From the NCBI GenBank assembly GCA_000720845.1, contig JODU01000002.1, positions 186,001-250,000 of the forward strand: DNA of 64,000 nucleotides. Direction: 5' to 3'. This DNA comes from Kitasatospora aureofaciens. Its GTDB lineage: Bacteria > Actinomycetota > Actinomycetes > Streptomycetales > Streptomycetaceae. The translations under genes were made by a program, and so were the position numbers. Below, in pieces: positions 16,243-25,062 of the stretch; positions within the stretch are counted from its first letter, which is position 1, and every line of letters starts with the position of its first letter. Below the pieces are notes generated by a model that was not told where the DNA came from, searched no databases, and saw only the letters and a program-made list of their open reading frames with translations.

Positions 16243-17031
16243 GTGAGCTTGAGGATCGTTGTCACTGTGAAGTACGTGCCCGACGCCACTGGCGACCGGC
16301 ACTTCGCCGATGACCTGACCGTCGACCGGGACGACGTGGACGGTCTGCTCTCCGAACTGGACGAGTACGCGGTCGAACAGGCGCTGCAGATCTCCGAGAA
16401 TTCCGATGACGACGTCGAGGTCACCGTCCTGACGGTGGGCCCCGAGGACGCCAAGGACGCCCTGCGCAAGGCGCTGTCCATGGGTGCGGACAAGGCGATC
16501 CACGTCGAGGACGACGACCTGCACGGCACCGACGCCATCGGCACCTCCCTGGTCCTGGCCAAGGCCGTCGAGAAGGCCGGCTACGACCTGGTCGTCTCCG
16601 GCATGGCCTCCACCGACGGCACCATGGGCGTCGTTCCGGCGCTGCTCGCGGAGCGCCTGGGCGTGCCGCAGGTGACGCTGCTGTCCGAGGTCTCGGTCGA
16701 GGGCGGCGTCGTGAAGGGCCGCCGTGACGGCGACACGGCCACGGAGCAGCTGGAGGCGTCGCTGCCGGCGGTCGTGTCGGTCACCGACCAGTCGGGCGAG
16801 GCGCGTTACCCGTCCTTCAAGGGCATCATGGCGGCCAAGAAGAAGCCGGTGGAGTCCTGGGACCTGTCCGACCTCGACATCGACGAGGACGAGGTCGGTC
16901 TGGAGAACGCCTACACGGTCGTCGAGTCGGCCGCCGAGCGTCCGGCGCGCACCGCGGGCACGATCGTCAAGGACGAGGGCGAGGGCGGCAAGCAGCTCGC
17001 CGAGTTCCTCGCGGGCCAGAAGTTCATCTGA
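16243..17031 (+). CDS. etfB: Electron transfer flavoprotein beta subunit
   Basis: A 262-residue small subunit of ETF, which carries electrons from acyl-CoA and other dehydrogenases to the respiratory chain via ETF-quinone oxidoreductase. It begins SLRIVVTVKYVPDATGDR and has the AMP/ADP-domain segments YDLVVSGMASTDGTMGVVPALLAERLG and RYPSFKGIMAAKKKP (the recognition loop region). The start is GTG 16243 with AGGAG 7 nt upstream. etfA follows 58 bp later on the same strand. Confidence 0.97.
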   Translation: MSLRIVVTVKYVPDATGDRHFADDLTVDRDDVDGLLSELDEYAVEQALQISENSDDDVEVTVLTVGPEDAKDALRKALSMGADKAIHVEDDDLHGTDAIGTSLVLAKAVEKAGYDLVVSGMASTDGTMGVVPALLAERLGVPQVTLLSEVSVEGGVVKGRRDGDTATEQLEASLPAVVSVTDQSGEARYPSFKGIMAAKKKPVESWDLSDLDIDEDEVGLENAYTVVESAAERPARTAGTIVKDEGEGGKQLAEFLAGQKFI

Positions 17032-17089
17032 GCCCTGCCGGTTCCGCAGACCGCCCCTCACATCTCGCAAGCAGGAGAGAAGAAGTCCC

Positions 17090-18052
17090 ATGGCTGAAGT
17101 TCTCGTCTACGTCGACCACGTGGACGGTGCCGTCCGCAAGCCCACCCTGGAGCTGCTGACGCTGGCCCGCCGCGTCGGCGAGCCGGTCGCCGTCGCGCTG
17201 GGAGGCGGCGCCGGTGACACCGCCGCCACCCTCGCCGAGCACGGCGCGGTGAAGGTGCTGACCCACGAGGCCGCCGAGTACGCCGACTACCTGGTCGTGC
17301 CGAAGGTCGACGCCCTCCAGGCCGCCGTCGAGGCCGTCTCCCCGGCCGCCGTGCTGGTCCCGTCCTCCACCGAGGGCAAGGAGATCGCCGCCCGTCTGGC
17401 GCTGCGTCTGGGCTCCGGCGTCATCACCGACGCCGTCGACCTGGAGGCCGGCGACGAGGGTCCGGTGGCCACGCAGTCGGTGTTCGCCGCCGCCTTCACC
17501 ACCAAGTCCCGCGTGTCCAAGGGCACTGCGGTCATCACGGTCAAGCCGAACTCGGCCGCCGTGGAGGCCGCCCCGGCCGCCGGCGCCGTCGAGGCCCTGT
17601 CGGTCACCTTCTCCGCCGCCGCGACCGGCACCAAGGTCACCTCGCGCACGCCGCGCGAGTCGACCGGCCGCCCGGAGCTGACCGAGGCCGCGATCGTCGT
17701 CTCCGGCGGCCGCGGGGTCAACGGCGCGGAGAACTTCGCGATCATCGAGGCGCTCGCCGACTCCCTCGGCGCGGCCGTCGGTGCCTCGCGCGCCGCGGTG
17801 GACGCCGGCTGGTACCCGCACACCAACCAGGTCGGCCAGACCGGCAAGTCCGTCTCCCCGCAGCTGTACATCGCCTCGGGCATCTCGGGCGCGATCCAGC
17901 ACCGCGCCGGCATGCAGACCTCGAAGACGATCGTGGCGATCAACAAGGACGCCGAGGCCCCGATCTTCGAGCTGGTCGACTACGGCGTCGTCGGCGACCT
18001 CTTCGACGTCGTCCCGCAGCTCACCGAGGAAGTCAAGACCCGCAAGGGCTGA
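17090..18052 (+). CDS. etfA: Electron transfer flavoprotein alpha subunit
   Basis: A 320-residue large subunit, partner of EtfB. The C-terminal FAD-binding domain is clear: VVSGGRGVNGAENFAIIEALADSLGAAVGASRAAVDAGW, GQTGKSVSPQLYIASGISGAIQH and TIVAINKDAEAPIFELVDYGVVGDLF. The start ATG 17090 is preceded by a GGAGAGAAG stretch. A strong hairpin follows 17 bp after the stop and closes the operon. Confidence 0.97.
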   Translation: MAEVLVYVDHVDGAVRKPTLELLTLARRVGEPVAVALGGGAGDTAATLAEHGAVKVLTHEAAEYADYLVVPKVDALQAAVEAVSPAAVLVPSSTEGKEIAARLALRLGSGVITDAVDLEAGDEGPVATQSVFAAAFTTKSRVSKGTAVITVKPNSAAVEAAPAAGAVEALSVTFSAAATGTKVTSRTPRESTGRPELTEAAIVVSGGRGVNGAENFAIIEALADSLGAAVGASRAAVDAGWYPHTNQVGQTGKSVSPQLYIASGISGAIQHRAGMQTSKTIVAINKDAEAPIFELVDYGVVGDLFDVVPQLTEEVKTRKG

Positions 18053-18068
18053 CCGCCCGCCGCACCGC

Positions 18069-18117
18069 ACGCCGAGGCCCCCGGTGACGTCCACGGACGT
18101 CGCGGGGGCCTCGGCGT
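18069..18117 (+). terminator. Terminator after etfBA
   Basis: A perfect 15-bp stem, ACGCCGAGGCCCCCG (18069-18083) with CGGGGGCCTCGGCGT (18103-18117), and a 19-nt loop, 16 bp after the etfA stop. No T-run follows, as is usual in streptomycetes. Confidence 0.85.
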
Positions 18118-18179
18118 ACGCGCAGGATGGTGTTGACCGGCGAGAGACCGGCAGATAACTTCGCTTTACGGATAAGTGA

Positions 18180-18194
18180 TTCCGTTCAGCGGAA
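18180..18194. promoter_or_regulatory. TTCCG-N5-CGGAA inverted repeat
   Basis: The repeat lies 24 bp upstream of the start of the citrate-lyase-beta-like gene, between a -10-like TACGGATAA region and the SD. The form is compatible with an IclR-type operator; no regulator gene is adjacent. Confidence 0.4.
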
Positions 18195-18218
18195 AAATGA
18201 ACATCAGGAGGGTGTCGG

Positions 18219-19517
18219 ATGGGTCAGCAGGAGAAGGTGGCAACGAGCCTCGCGGGCGCCGTCGGCGAGGAGATCAGTGCCTCCCTCGCACCGGTCGACG
18301 CGGAGCTGGAGCGCCGCTACCCCGGAGACCCGGGCACCCGCCAGCCCGTCCACACGGTCTACGTCCCCGGTGACGTCTTCGCCGCCGACACCATCCGCTC
18401 CTGGGGCGACAAGGCCCTCGCCGCGCTCGACGAACACGCCCCGGACGCCGCCTCCTTCGCCGCCGTCCTCGGCCTCGGCGACGACCTCGCCGAACCCGTG
18501 TACACCCGCGTGCGCGCCAAACTGGAGCGCGAACCGATCGAGGACCTGCGCGTCGACTTCGAGGACGGCTACGGCAACCGCTCGGACAGCGAGGAGGACG
18601 AGGCGGCCGCCCGCGCCGCCCGGCTGATCGCCGAAGCGTACGAGCAGGGCACGGCCGCTCCCTGCATGGGCATCCGCATGAAGTGCATGGAGGCGCCGGT
18701 GCGCGCCCGCGGCATCCGCACCCTCGACGTCTTCCTCAGCGGTCTGATGGAGGCCGGCGGCCTCCCCGACGGGCTGGTCCTCACCCTGCCCAAGGTGACC
18801 TACCCCGAGCAGGTCACCGCCATGGTGCGGCTCCTGGAGGCCTTCGAGAAGGCGCGCGGCCTCGCCCCGGGCCGGATCGGCTTCGAGATCCAGATCGAGA
18901 CCAGCCAGTCCATCCTCGCCGCCGACGGCACCGCCACCGTGGCCCGCATGATCCAGGCCGCCGAGGGGCGCGCCACCGGCCTGCACTACGGCACCTTCGA
19001 CTACAGCGCCTGCCTCGGCGTCTCCGCCGCCCACCAGGCCAGCGACCACCCGGCCGCCGACCACGCCAAGGCGGTCATGCAGGTCGCCGCCGCCGGCACC
19101 GGCGTACGCGTCTCGGACGGCTCGACCAACGTCCTGCCGGTCGGCCCCACCGCGCAGGTGCACGACGCCTGGCGACTGCACTACGGCCTCACCCGCCGCG
19201 CCCTGGCCCGCGCCTACTACCAGGGCTGGGACATGCACCCCGGCCACCTCCCCACCCGGTACGCGGCCGTCTTCGCCTTCTACCGCGAGGGCTTCGAGCA
19301 GGCCGCCGCCCGCCTGTCCCGCTACGCCAACCGCACCGGCGGCGACGTCATGGACGAGCCCGCCACCGCCAAGGCGCTCAGCGGCTACCTGCTGCGCGGC
19401 CTGGACTGCGGCGCCCTCGACATCGGTGAGGTCGCCCGGCTGACCGGCCTGACCCGCGCCGACCTGGAGGGCTTCTCCGGTCCGCGGCGCGGCGACCTCA
19501 CGGCATCGGCGCGGTAG
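18219..19517 (+). CDS. HpcH/HpaI aldolase / citrate lyase beta-like protein
   Basis: A 432-residue protein whose core follows the citrate-lyase-beta/malyl-CoA-lyase TIM barrel: EDLRVDFEDGYG (metal-binding acidic residues), GIRMKCMEAPVRARG, LVLTLPKVTYPEQV and IGFEIQIETSQSIL. It is longer than simple CitE proteins and has a C-terminal helical part, which fits the actinobacterial family I know as DUF6986. ATG 18219 follows AGGAGGG. In other streptomycetes relatives occur with glyoxylate/allantoin genes; none are nearby. Its stop overlaps that of the convergent gene by 20 bp. Confidence 0.8.
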   Translation: MGQQEKVATSLAGAVGEEISASLAPVDAELERRYPGDPGTRQPVHTVYVPGDVFAADTIRSWGDKALAALDEHAPDAASFAAVLGLGDDLAEPVYTRVRAKLEREPIEDLRVDFEDGYGNRSDSEEDEAAARAARLIAEAYEQGTAAPCMGIRMKCMEAPVRARGIRTLDVFLSGLMEAGGLPDGLVLTLPKVTYPEQVTAMVRLLEAFEKARGLAPGRIGFEIQIETSQSILAADGTATVARMIQAAEGRATGLHYGTFDYSACLGVSAAHQASDHPAADHAKAVMQVAAAGTGVRVSDGSTNVLPVGPTAQVHDAWRLHYGLTRRALARAYYQGWDMHPGHLPTRYAAVFAFYREGFEQAAARLSRYANRTGGDVMDEPATAKALSGYLLRGLDCGALDIGEVARLTGLTRADLEGFSGPRRGDLTASAR

Positions 19518-20361
19518 GCCCCGTCGACCGCGTCCGGCTCCCCGCGAAGGGATCGTCCGGCCCGGAGCCCGCGTACCGCTCCAGGCCGGACGCCGTCACC
19601 CGCTTCTCCTCGGCGAACAGCCGCGTCCCCCGGTCGCACAGCCGCCGGTCCGCCCGCGCCCGCGCGCAGAACTCCTCGGGCGTCCCGCCGAACAGCTCAC
19701 GCAGCCGCGCCGACCCGTGCAGCAGCTCGGTGATCAGGGGCCGTTGCGCCCCCGGATGGCGCCGCGGCGCGCCGGTGCCGTCGTGCAGGACGCCGTGGCG
19801 GTTGACGTACGCGTACGCCCCGCGCAGCACCGAGCCGTCCCCGGGCTCGACGCGTACGTCGGGCGCGGGCAGCCAGACGCGGTCGAAGTTGCCGCCCGCC
19901 ATCGGCACGCCCTCGCTGGCGTCGATCACCGCTAGCTGCTCGGCGTCGAGCCACAGGACGAACAGCTCCCGCACGACTCCGGGGGCGCCCACCGGTGAGG
20001 CGGACACGTAGCCCATGCGGCTCACGTGGGCGGAGACCCCGATGTCCAGTCCGGTCACCCGCGACCTGACCATCGGGACCGGCGAGGCGATCCCGAACTC
20101 GGCCATCTTGTGCCGAAGCTGCCCGGGGCTCGCGTTGGACCCGATCGCCAGCACCGGGACCCGGCCGTCCTCCTCCCCGTACACCGCCCCGTCCAGCGGC
20201 AGCAGCCGGTCCCCGTCCAGCAGCCCGGACTCCCGGGGCCACGCGCCCGGGTACAGCAGCGGCTCCTCGCGCGGCACCCCGGCCAGCCCGAGGGCGTCCA
20301 GGGTGCGGTCCCGGCCGGGCGGCCGCGCGGATTCCCCGCCCTCGGTCGGTGGTCGCGACAC
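19498..20361 (-). CDS. Conserved hypothetical protein with GGCT-like motif
   Basis: A 287-residue soluble protein. The segment VPVLAIGSNASPGQLRHKM resembles the YGSN nucleotide- or glutamyl-binding loop of gamma-glutamylcyclotransferase-like proteins, but I cannot place the catalytic Glu with confidence, so the function is open. Further recognisable parts are GYVSASPVGAPGVVRELFVLWLD and AEQLAVIDASEGVP. The start is GTG 20361 with GGGAGGG 9 nt upstream. It lies between, and converges with, the citrate-lyase-like gene. Confidence 0.7.
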   Translation of the reverse strand: MSRPPTEGGESARPPGRDRTLDALGLAGVPREEPLLYPGAWPRESGLLDGDRLLPLDGAVYGEEDGRVPVLAIGSNASPGQLRHKMAEFGIASPVPMVRSRVTGLDIGVSAHVSRMGYVSASPVGAPGVVRELFVLWLDAEQLAVIDASEGVPMAGGNFDRVWLPAPDVRVEPGDGSVLRGAYAYVNRHGVLHDGTGAPRRHPGAQRPLITELLHGSARLRELFGGTPEEFCARARADRRLCDRGTRLFAEEKRVTASGLERYAGSGPDDPFAGSRTRSTGPTAPMP

Positions 20362-20484
20362 GGTGTGTTCCCTCCCGGCGGTGGTGCGGACGGCGGGACG
20401 GTGTGTCCGGCCGCCCGCATGGCGGCGGGCCCACTCGGACGCCGGACCGGCGCCGGGCCCGTACGGTCGTCCGGCGCGGGCCGG

Positions 20485-21534
20485 TCAGTCCGACGGCGGC
20501 AGCTCGCCCGAGCCCCGGGTGACCAGCCTGGTCGGCAGTTCGATGCGGTCGGGGGCGAGGAGGGTGCCGTCCAGCTGCCGGAAGAGCCGCTCGGCGGCGG
20601 TGCGGCCGAGGGCGGCCGCGTCCTGTGCGACCACGGTGACGCCCGGCTGGAGCAGGTCGGCCAGCTCGATGTCGTCGAAGCCGACCAGGGCGACGCCCCG
20701 GGTGTGCTCGGCGAGGACCCGGATCACGGTGACCGTCACCCGGTTGTTGCCGGTGAAGATCGCGGTCACCGGATGCGGGTCGGCGAGCATCTCCTCGGCC
20801 GCCCGGCGCACCCGCACGGGGTCGGTGACGCCCAGGGACATCCAGGAGTCCTTGACCGGTATGCCGGCGTCCTCCATGGCGGCCCGGTAGCCGCGCAGCC
20901 GCTCGGCGGCGGTGTGGATGCGGGGCATGTCGCCGATGAAACCGATCCTGCGGTGCCCGTGCGCGATGAGGTGGGCCACCCCGTCGCGGGCGCCGCCGAA
21001 GTTGTCGGACACCACCACGTCCGCGTCGATCTGACCCGCCGGACGGTCCACGAACACCGTGGCGACGCCCGCCTTCAGCTCGGGCTCCAGATACCGGTGG
21101 TCGTCCCCGGCGGGGATCACCACGAGACCGTCCACGCGCCGCGCGCACAGGGCGAGCACCAGCTCCTGCTCGCGGTCCGGGTCCTCCGCGCTGGACCCGT
21201 TGATCAGGAGGGCGCCGTGTGCGCGGGCCACCTCCTCCACGGCACGGCTGAGCGGCCCGTAGAACGGGTCGGCCAGATCCTCCAGGACCAGGCCGATGCT
21301 CGCGGTGCGGCCCTTGCGGAGCACCCGTGCGCTGTCGTTGCGGCGGAAGCCCAGCGCGTCGATGGCCTCCTGGACGCGGCGCTCGGTCTCCGGGGTGACG
21401 CCGGGCTCCCCGTTGACCACCCGGGAGACGGTCTTGAGGCCGACCCCGGCCCGGGCGGCGACGTCCTTCATGGTCGGGCGATTGCCGTAACGGTTCCCGG
21501 GGAGGCGGTCTGCGCGGCGGGTCGTGTCGGGCAC
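20485..21534 (-). CDS. LacI family transcriptional regulator
   Basis: A 349-residue sugar-responsive repressor. The N-terminal DNA-binding part is TMKDVAARAGVGLKTVSRVVNGEPGV with the hinge GFRRNDSARVLRKGRTASIG; the rest is the periplasmic-binding-protein-like ligand domain (LVLEDLADPFYGPLSRAVEEVA through VALVGFDDIELADLL). The start is GTG 21534; ATG at TMKDV is an alternative. It is divergent from a ROK-family kinase, with the palindrome GACAACGTTGTC between them, so it probably controls itself and the kinase. Confidence 0.92.
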   Translation of the reverse strand: MPDTTRRADRLPGNRYGNRPTMKDVAARAGVGLKTVSRVVNGEPGVTPETERRVQEAIDALGFRRNDSARVLRKGRTASIGLVLEDLADPFYGPLSRAVEEVARAHGALLINGSSAEDPDREQELVLALCARRVDGLVVIPAGDDHRYLEPELKAGVATVFVDRPAGQIDADVVVSDNFGGARDGVAHLIAHGHRRIGFIGDMPRIHTAAERLRGYRAAMEDAGIPVKDSWMSLGVTDPVRVRRAAEEMLADPHPVTAIFTGNNRVTVTVIRVLAEHTRGVALVGFDDIELADLLQPGVTVVAQDAAALGRTAAERLFRQLDGTLLAPDRIELPTRLVTRGSGELPPSD

Positions 21535-21643
21535 GATGCGGTGTCCTGTCCTGTCGTCCACGGGATTGCGTCGGCTCCTGCTGTCCGGGGGGATGTGTCG
21601 GTGATGGGCTTGTATGAGGATGTGGCGTCGAGCATAGAGCCTG

Positions 21644-21655
21644 GACAACGTTGTC
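21644..21655. promoter_or_regulatory. LacI-type operator GACAACGTTGTC
   Basis: A perfect 12-bp palindrome with the central CG characteristic of LacI-family operators, lying in the divergent promoter region of the LacI gene (start 21534) and the ROK kinase gene (start 21778). Confidence 0.7.
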
Positions 21656-21777
21656 AGATGCGGGAGACACTGTCCATCGCACTCTGCCGGTTCTCGTCCC
21701 CACCGCGGGACCGGTCGCTGCGCGCTCTTGGGTACGACATTTTTTCGCTTTCGGTCCGACGGGGAGATCCGACTCTG

Positions 21778-22731
21778 ATGCACACCGACCTCGTGGCAGC
21801 GCTGGACATCGGCGGCACCAAGATCGCCGGCGCACTGGTGGACGGCCACGGCCGCATCCAGGCGCGCGCACAGCGTGCGACACCCGCCCGGGAGGACGGT
21901 GACACCGTGATGGGGGCCGTCGAGGCCGTGCTCGCGGAACTGACCGCGTCGCCCCTGTGGGGGCGGGCCACGGCCGTCGGCATCGGCAGCGCCGGTCCGG
22001 TGGACGCCTCGGCCGGCACGGTCAGTCCGGTGAACGTGCCCGGCTGGCGCGACTACCCGCTGGTGCGCCGGGTCCGGGACGCCGTCGGCGGTCTGCCCGT
22101 GGAGCTGATCGGGGACGGGGTGGCCATCACGGCCGCCGAACACTGGCAGGGCGCCGCCCGCGGCCACGACAACGCGCTGTGCATGGTGGTCTCGACCGGC
22201 GTCGGCGGCGGCCTGGTGCTGGGCGGCCGGCTGCATCCCGGACCGACCGGCAACGCCGGCCACATCGGGCACATCAGCGTCGACCTGGACGGCGACCCCT
22301 GCCCGTGCGGCGCGCGCGGTTGCGTGGAGCGCATAGCGAGCGGCCCCAACATCGCCCGCCGCGCCCTCGACGCCGGCTGGAGCCCCGGCCCGGACGGCGA
22401 CACCTCCGCCGCCGCGGTCGCCGCCGCCGCCCGCCTCGGCGACCCCGTCGCCGTCGCCTCCTTCGAGCGGGCCGCGCAGGCGCTGGCCGCCGGTATCGCC
22501 GCCACCGCGACCCTCGTCGAGATCGACATCGCCGTGGTCGGCGGGGGAGTGGGCAAGGCGGGGGAGGTCCTCTTCGCCCCCCTGCGCAAGGCGCTCACCT
22601 ACTACGCGACGCTGTCCTTCGTCCAGCGGCTGGTGGTCGTCCCCGCCCAGATGGGGACGGACGCCGGGCTGGTCGGCGCGGCCGCGGCGGCGCTGTCACG
22701 GACGACGGCTGCGACGGCCGCTCACGTCTGA
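21778..22731 (+). CDS. ROK family sugar kinase (glucokinase-like)
   Basis: A 317-residue ROK protein without an N-terminal winged helix, so an enzyme and not a repressor. It starts ALDIGGTKIAGALVD (ATP-phosphate loop) and has GNAGHIGHISVD (sugar-binding Glu/His region) followed by the zinc motif CPCGARGCVE. These point to phosphorylation of glucose or a related hexose or N-acetylated sugar. ATG 21778 is preceded by GGGGAGA at 11 nt. The divergent LacI gene probably regulates it. Confidence 0.9.
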   Translation: MHTDLVAALDIGGTKIAGALVDGHGRIQARAQRATPAREDGDTVMGAVEAVLAELTASPLWGRATAVGIGSAGPVDASAGTVSPVNVPGWRDYPLVRRVRDAVGGLPVELIGDGVAITAAEHWQGAARGHDNALCMVVSTGVGGGLVLGGRLHPGPTGNAGHIGHISVDLDGDPCPCGARGCVERIASGPNIARRALDAGWSPGPDGDTSAAAVAAAARLGDPVAVASFERAAQALAAGIAATATLVEIDIAVVGGGVGKAGEVLFAPLRKALTYYATLSFVQRLVVVPAQMGTDAGLVGAAAAALSRTTAATAAHV

Positions 22732-22883
22732 GTCCGGGTGGTGCGGCGGCGTGCGTCTCCGAGTACGGCGGGTGGGGGCGACGCGCACGGTCCCGGTGTC
22801 CGGGAGCCGGTGGGAGCCGGTGTCCTGGGAGGCTCCGCCGGTGCAGCCCGTGACCCGCGCGCGGCGGCGTAGTTGAACGGGGC

Positions 22884-23078
22884 ATGAAGAAGCGCAGCAT
22901 GCTCGCCCTCGCGTCCCTGGCCACCGGCTTCGTCGTCGCGGCCGTCAGCCCGTCCCACGCCGCCCCGGGCGACCTCCCGCTCGGTCTCGGCGTGGACGAC
23001 ACCGTCAGCACCCTGGAGGGCACCGTCGCCACCGAGAGCCTGACCCTCGACGACGACGCCCTGGGACAGCTGGGCTGA
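22884..23078 (+). CDS. Small secreted protein, unknown function
   Basis: A 64-residue protein with a typical Sec signal peptide: MKKRSMLAL, a hydrophobic core and a likely cleavage after SHA. The mature part of about 39 residues (from APGDLPLGLGVDD) is acidic, has no cysteine, and ends TLDDDALGQLG. Similar small exported proteins are widespread in streptomycetes but have no assigned role. The SD is weak (GAACGGGG). A hairpin follows 40 bp downstream. Confidence 0.75.
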   Translation: MKKRSMLALASLATGFVVAAVSPSHAAPGDLPLGLGVDDTVSTLEGTVATESLTLDDDALGQLG

Positions 23079-23117
23079 CCCCCTCCGGCCGGGCCGCCGC
23101 GCCCGGTGCGGACCACG

Positions 23118-23151
23118 CGGCGCCGGTGCCCCCGAGGGGGTGTCGGCGCCG
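23118..23151 (+). terminator. Hairpin after small secreted protein gene
   Basis: CGGCGCCGGTGCCCCC (23118-23133) faces GGGGGTGTCGGCGCCG (23136-23151): a 16-bp stem including three adjacent G-U pairs, with a tight centre. Confidence 0.6.
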
Positions 23152-23246
23152 CTGTCATATGCCCTTTCCTCCGCGCTCAACTGGGCTGGTTTCCGTGGCA
23201 GGGTGAAGCGGGCAAGCCACAGGGGGCCAACAGAAGAGGGGGACCT

Positions 23247-24278
23247 GTGACCGTCGTCTGGATCAACGGCGCGTTCGGTGCGGGGAAGACCACCACCGCA
23301 CGGGAACTGATCGAACTGATCCCGAACAGCACGCTCTTCGACCCCGAGGTCATCGGCGGGGCGCTCGCGCACCTGCTGCCGCCCAAACGCCTGGCCGAGG
23401 TGGGCGACTTCCAGGACCTGCCGATCTGGCGCCGGCTGGTGATCGACACGGCGGCCGCGCTGCTCGCCGACCTCGGCGGGACGCTCGTGGTCCCGATGAC
23501 CCTGCTGCGCCAGGAGTACCGGGACGAGATCTTCGGCGGCCTCGCCGCCCGCCGGATCGAGGTCCGGCACGTCCTGCTGGCCCCGGCCGAAACGATCCTG
23601 CGCGAGCGAATAGCGAGCCGCGGGACACCGGACGGCGAGACGCGGGTACGGCAGTGGTCCTGCGACCACATCGAGCCCTACCGCGCCGCCCTCGCCTCCT
23701 GGCTCACCGCCGACGCCCACCCCGTCGACACCGGCGCCCTCACCCCGTACGAGGCCGCCGTCCGGGTCGCCGAGGCCGTCGGCACGGGCGCCGTGCCGGC
23801 CTGCGAGATCGTGCAGACACCGGAACCCACCGGCGAGACCGTCGCCGCAGGCGTCCTGCTCTTCGACGAGCGGGACCGGGTCCTGCTCGTCGACCCCACC
23901 TACAAGCCCGGCTGGGAGTTCCCCGGCGGCGTCGTCGAACCCGGCGAGGCTCCGGCCCGCGCCGGCATGCGCGAGGTCACCGAGGAGACCGGGCTCAGCC
24001 TCGACGACGTACCGGCCCTGCTGGTCGTCGACTGGGAACCACCGGCACCCCCCGCCTACGGCGGCCTGCGGCTGCTCTTCGACGGCGGCCGGCTCGACAC
24101 CGCGGACGCGGGCCGCGTGCTGCTGCCGGGACCCGAGCTGCGCGACTGGCGCTTCGCCACCGAGGACGAGGCCGCCGACCTGCTGCCCCCGGTACGCTAC
24201 GAGCGGCTGCGCTGGGCGCTGCGGGCCCGGGAGCGCGGCGCCGCCCACTACCTGGAGGCCGGCACGCCGGTCGGCTGA
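23247..24278 (+). CDS. TmrB-like P-loop protein fused to NUDIX hydrolase
   Basis: A 343-residue two-domain protein. Residues 1-180 follow Bacillus TmrB (ATP-binding tunicamycin-resistance protein): VVWINGAFGAGKTTTA with the P-loop at 8-15, FDPEVIGGAL, GDFQDLPIWR and LVVPMTLLRQEY. Residues 195-330 are a NUDIX domain with a perfect box (G-x5-E-x7-REVTEETGL, residues 228-250). The NUDIX part would hydrolyse a nucleoside diphosphate derivative. The start is GTG 23247 after GAGGGGG. The stop is 2 bp from that of the convergent MBL gene. A fused kinase/NUDIX could act in nucleotide clean-up or antibiotic resistance; the substrate is unknown. Confidence 0.88.
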   Translation: MTVVWINGAFGAGKTTTARELIELIPNSTLFDPEVIGGALAHLLPPKRLAEVGDFQDLPIWRRLVIDTAAALLADLGGTLVVPMTLLRQEYRDEIFGGLAARRIEVRHVLLAPAETILRERIASRGTPDGETRVRQWSCDHIEPYRAALASWLTADAHPVDTGALTPYEAAVRVAEAVGTGAVPACEIVQTPEPTGETVAAGVLLFDERDRVLLVDPTYKPGWEFPGGVVEPGEAPARAGMREVTEETGLSLDDVPALLVVDWEPPAPPAYGGLRLLFDGGRLDTADAGRVLLPGPELRDWRFATEDEAADLLPPVRYERLRWALRARERGAAHYLEAGTPVG

Positions 24279-24280
24279 CG

Positions 24281-24985
24281 TCAGTCCGCCGCCCCGTACG
24301 TCCGCGCCGACGCGCGCAGCACATCCCCGGCCCGCGCGGTCACCGGATCCCCGTGACCGAAACAGGCCACCTCCGGGTCGAGGGCCGCCAGCCGCCCGAA
24401 GGAGGCGACGGCCCGGTCCCGGTCGAGGTTGAACACGCCGAGGAGCACCCCGCCGTCGACCGGCGACGCGGCGACCGCGTCCCCCGTGAACAGCACACCG
24501 TGGGCCGGCAGGTGCAGCGCGATGCTCCCGTCCGTGTGGCCCGGCGCGTGCACGACCCGGGCGCCGCCCCCGAAGTCCAGGACGTCACCGTCCTCCACCT
24601 CGGTCACCCGGGCCGGCCGGGCGAAGCCGCCTCGCGGGAGCCGGCGCACGGCGCCCTCGTGCAGCGGACGCTCCCAGTCCTCGAGCACGGGCGGCGGACC
24701 GGGCACCTCGCCGCGCACGACGGGCGCCTCGACGGTGTGCGCCACCACCTCGGCCCCGGTGAGCGCGGCGACCTCCTGCGCCCCGCCCGCGTGGTCCTCG
24801 TGGAAGTGGGTGAGCACGACACGCCGTACGCGGCCGGCGGCCCGCGCGGCCTCGGCGATGCGCGCACCGTACCCGGCCGGTCCGGCGTCGATGAGCGTCA
24901 CCTCGTCGCCGTCACGCCAGAGATAGGCCTGTCCGACCGGGAAACGCAGCAGACTCAGGCGCGGGAGGAGTTCGACGACGTCCAT
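24281..24985 (-). CDS. MBL-fold metallo-hydrolase
   Basis: A 234-residue metallo-beta-lactamase-fold hydrolase with the metal motif LTHFHEDHAGG (HxHxDH), the next His in VVHAPGHTDGS, Asp in VLFTGDAV and the last His in ACFGHGDP. All five metal ligands are thus present. Such short MBL proteins are often glyoxalase II-like thioesterases or lactonases; the exact substrate is not evident. ATG 24985 was chosen because the frame upstream shows no family character. Confidence 0.9.
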   Translation of the reverse strand: MDVVELLPRLSLLRFPVGQAYLWRDGDEVTLIDAGPAGYGARIAEAARAAGRVRRVVLTHFHEDHAGGAQEVAALTGAEVVAHTVEAPVVRGEVPGPPPVLEDWERPLHEGAVRRLPRGGFARPARVTEVEDGDVLDFGGGARVVHAPGHTDGSIALHLPAHGVLFTGDAVAASPVDGGVLLGVFNLDRDRAVASFGRLAALDPEVACFGHGDPVTARAGDVLRASARTYGAAD

Positions 24986-25062
24986 ACGACGACCGTAGGC
25001 AGGGCCCCGCCGGGTGGCGAGACCCCTCTGCCGACGGCAGAACCCGGAACCGGGCGCCGGGA

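Noticed and set aside
19498..20361. Naming this protein a gamma-glutamylcyclotransferase
   Set aside because: Only the GSN-type loop is visible; the catalytic Glu and the rest of the fold could not be placed.
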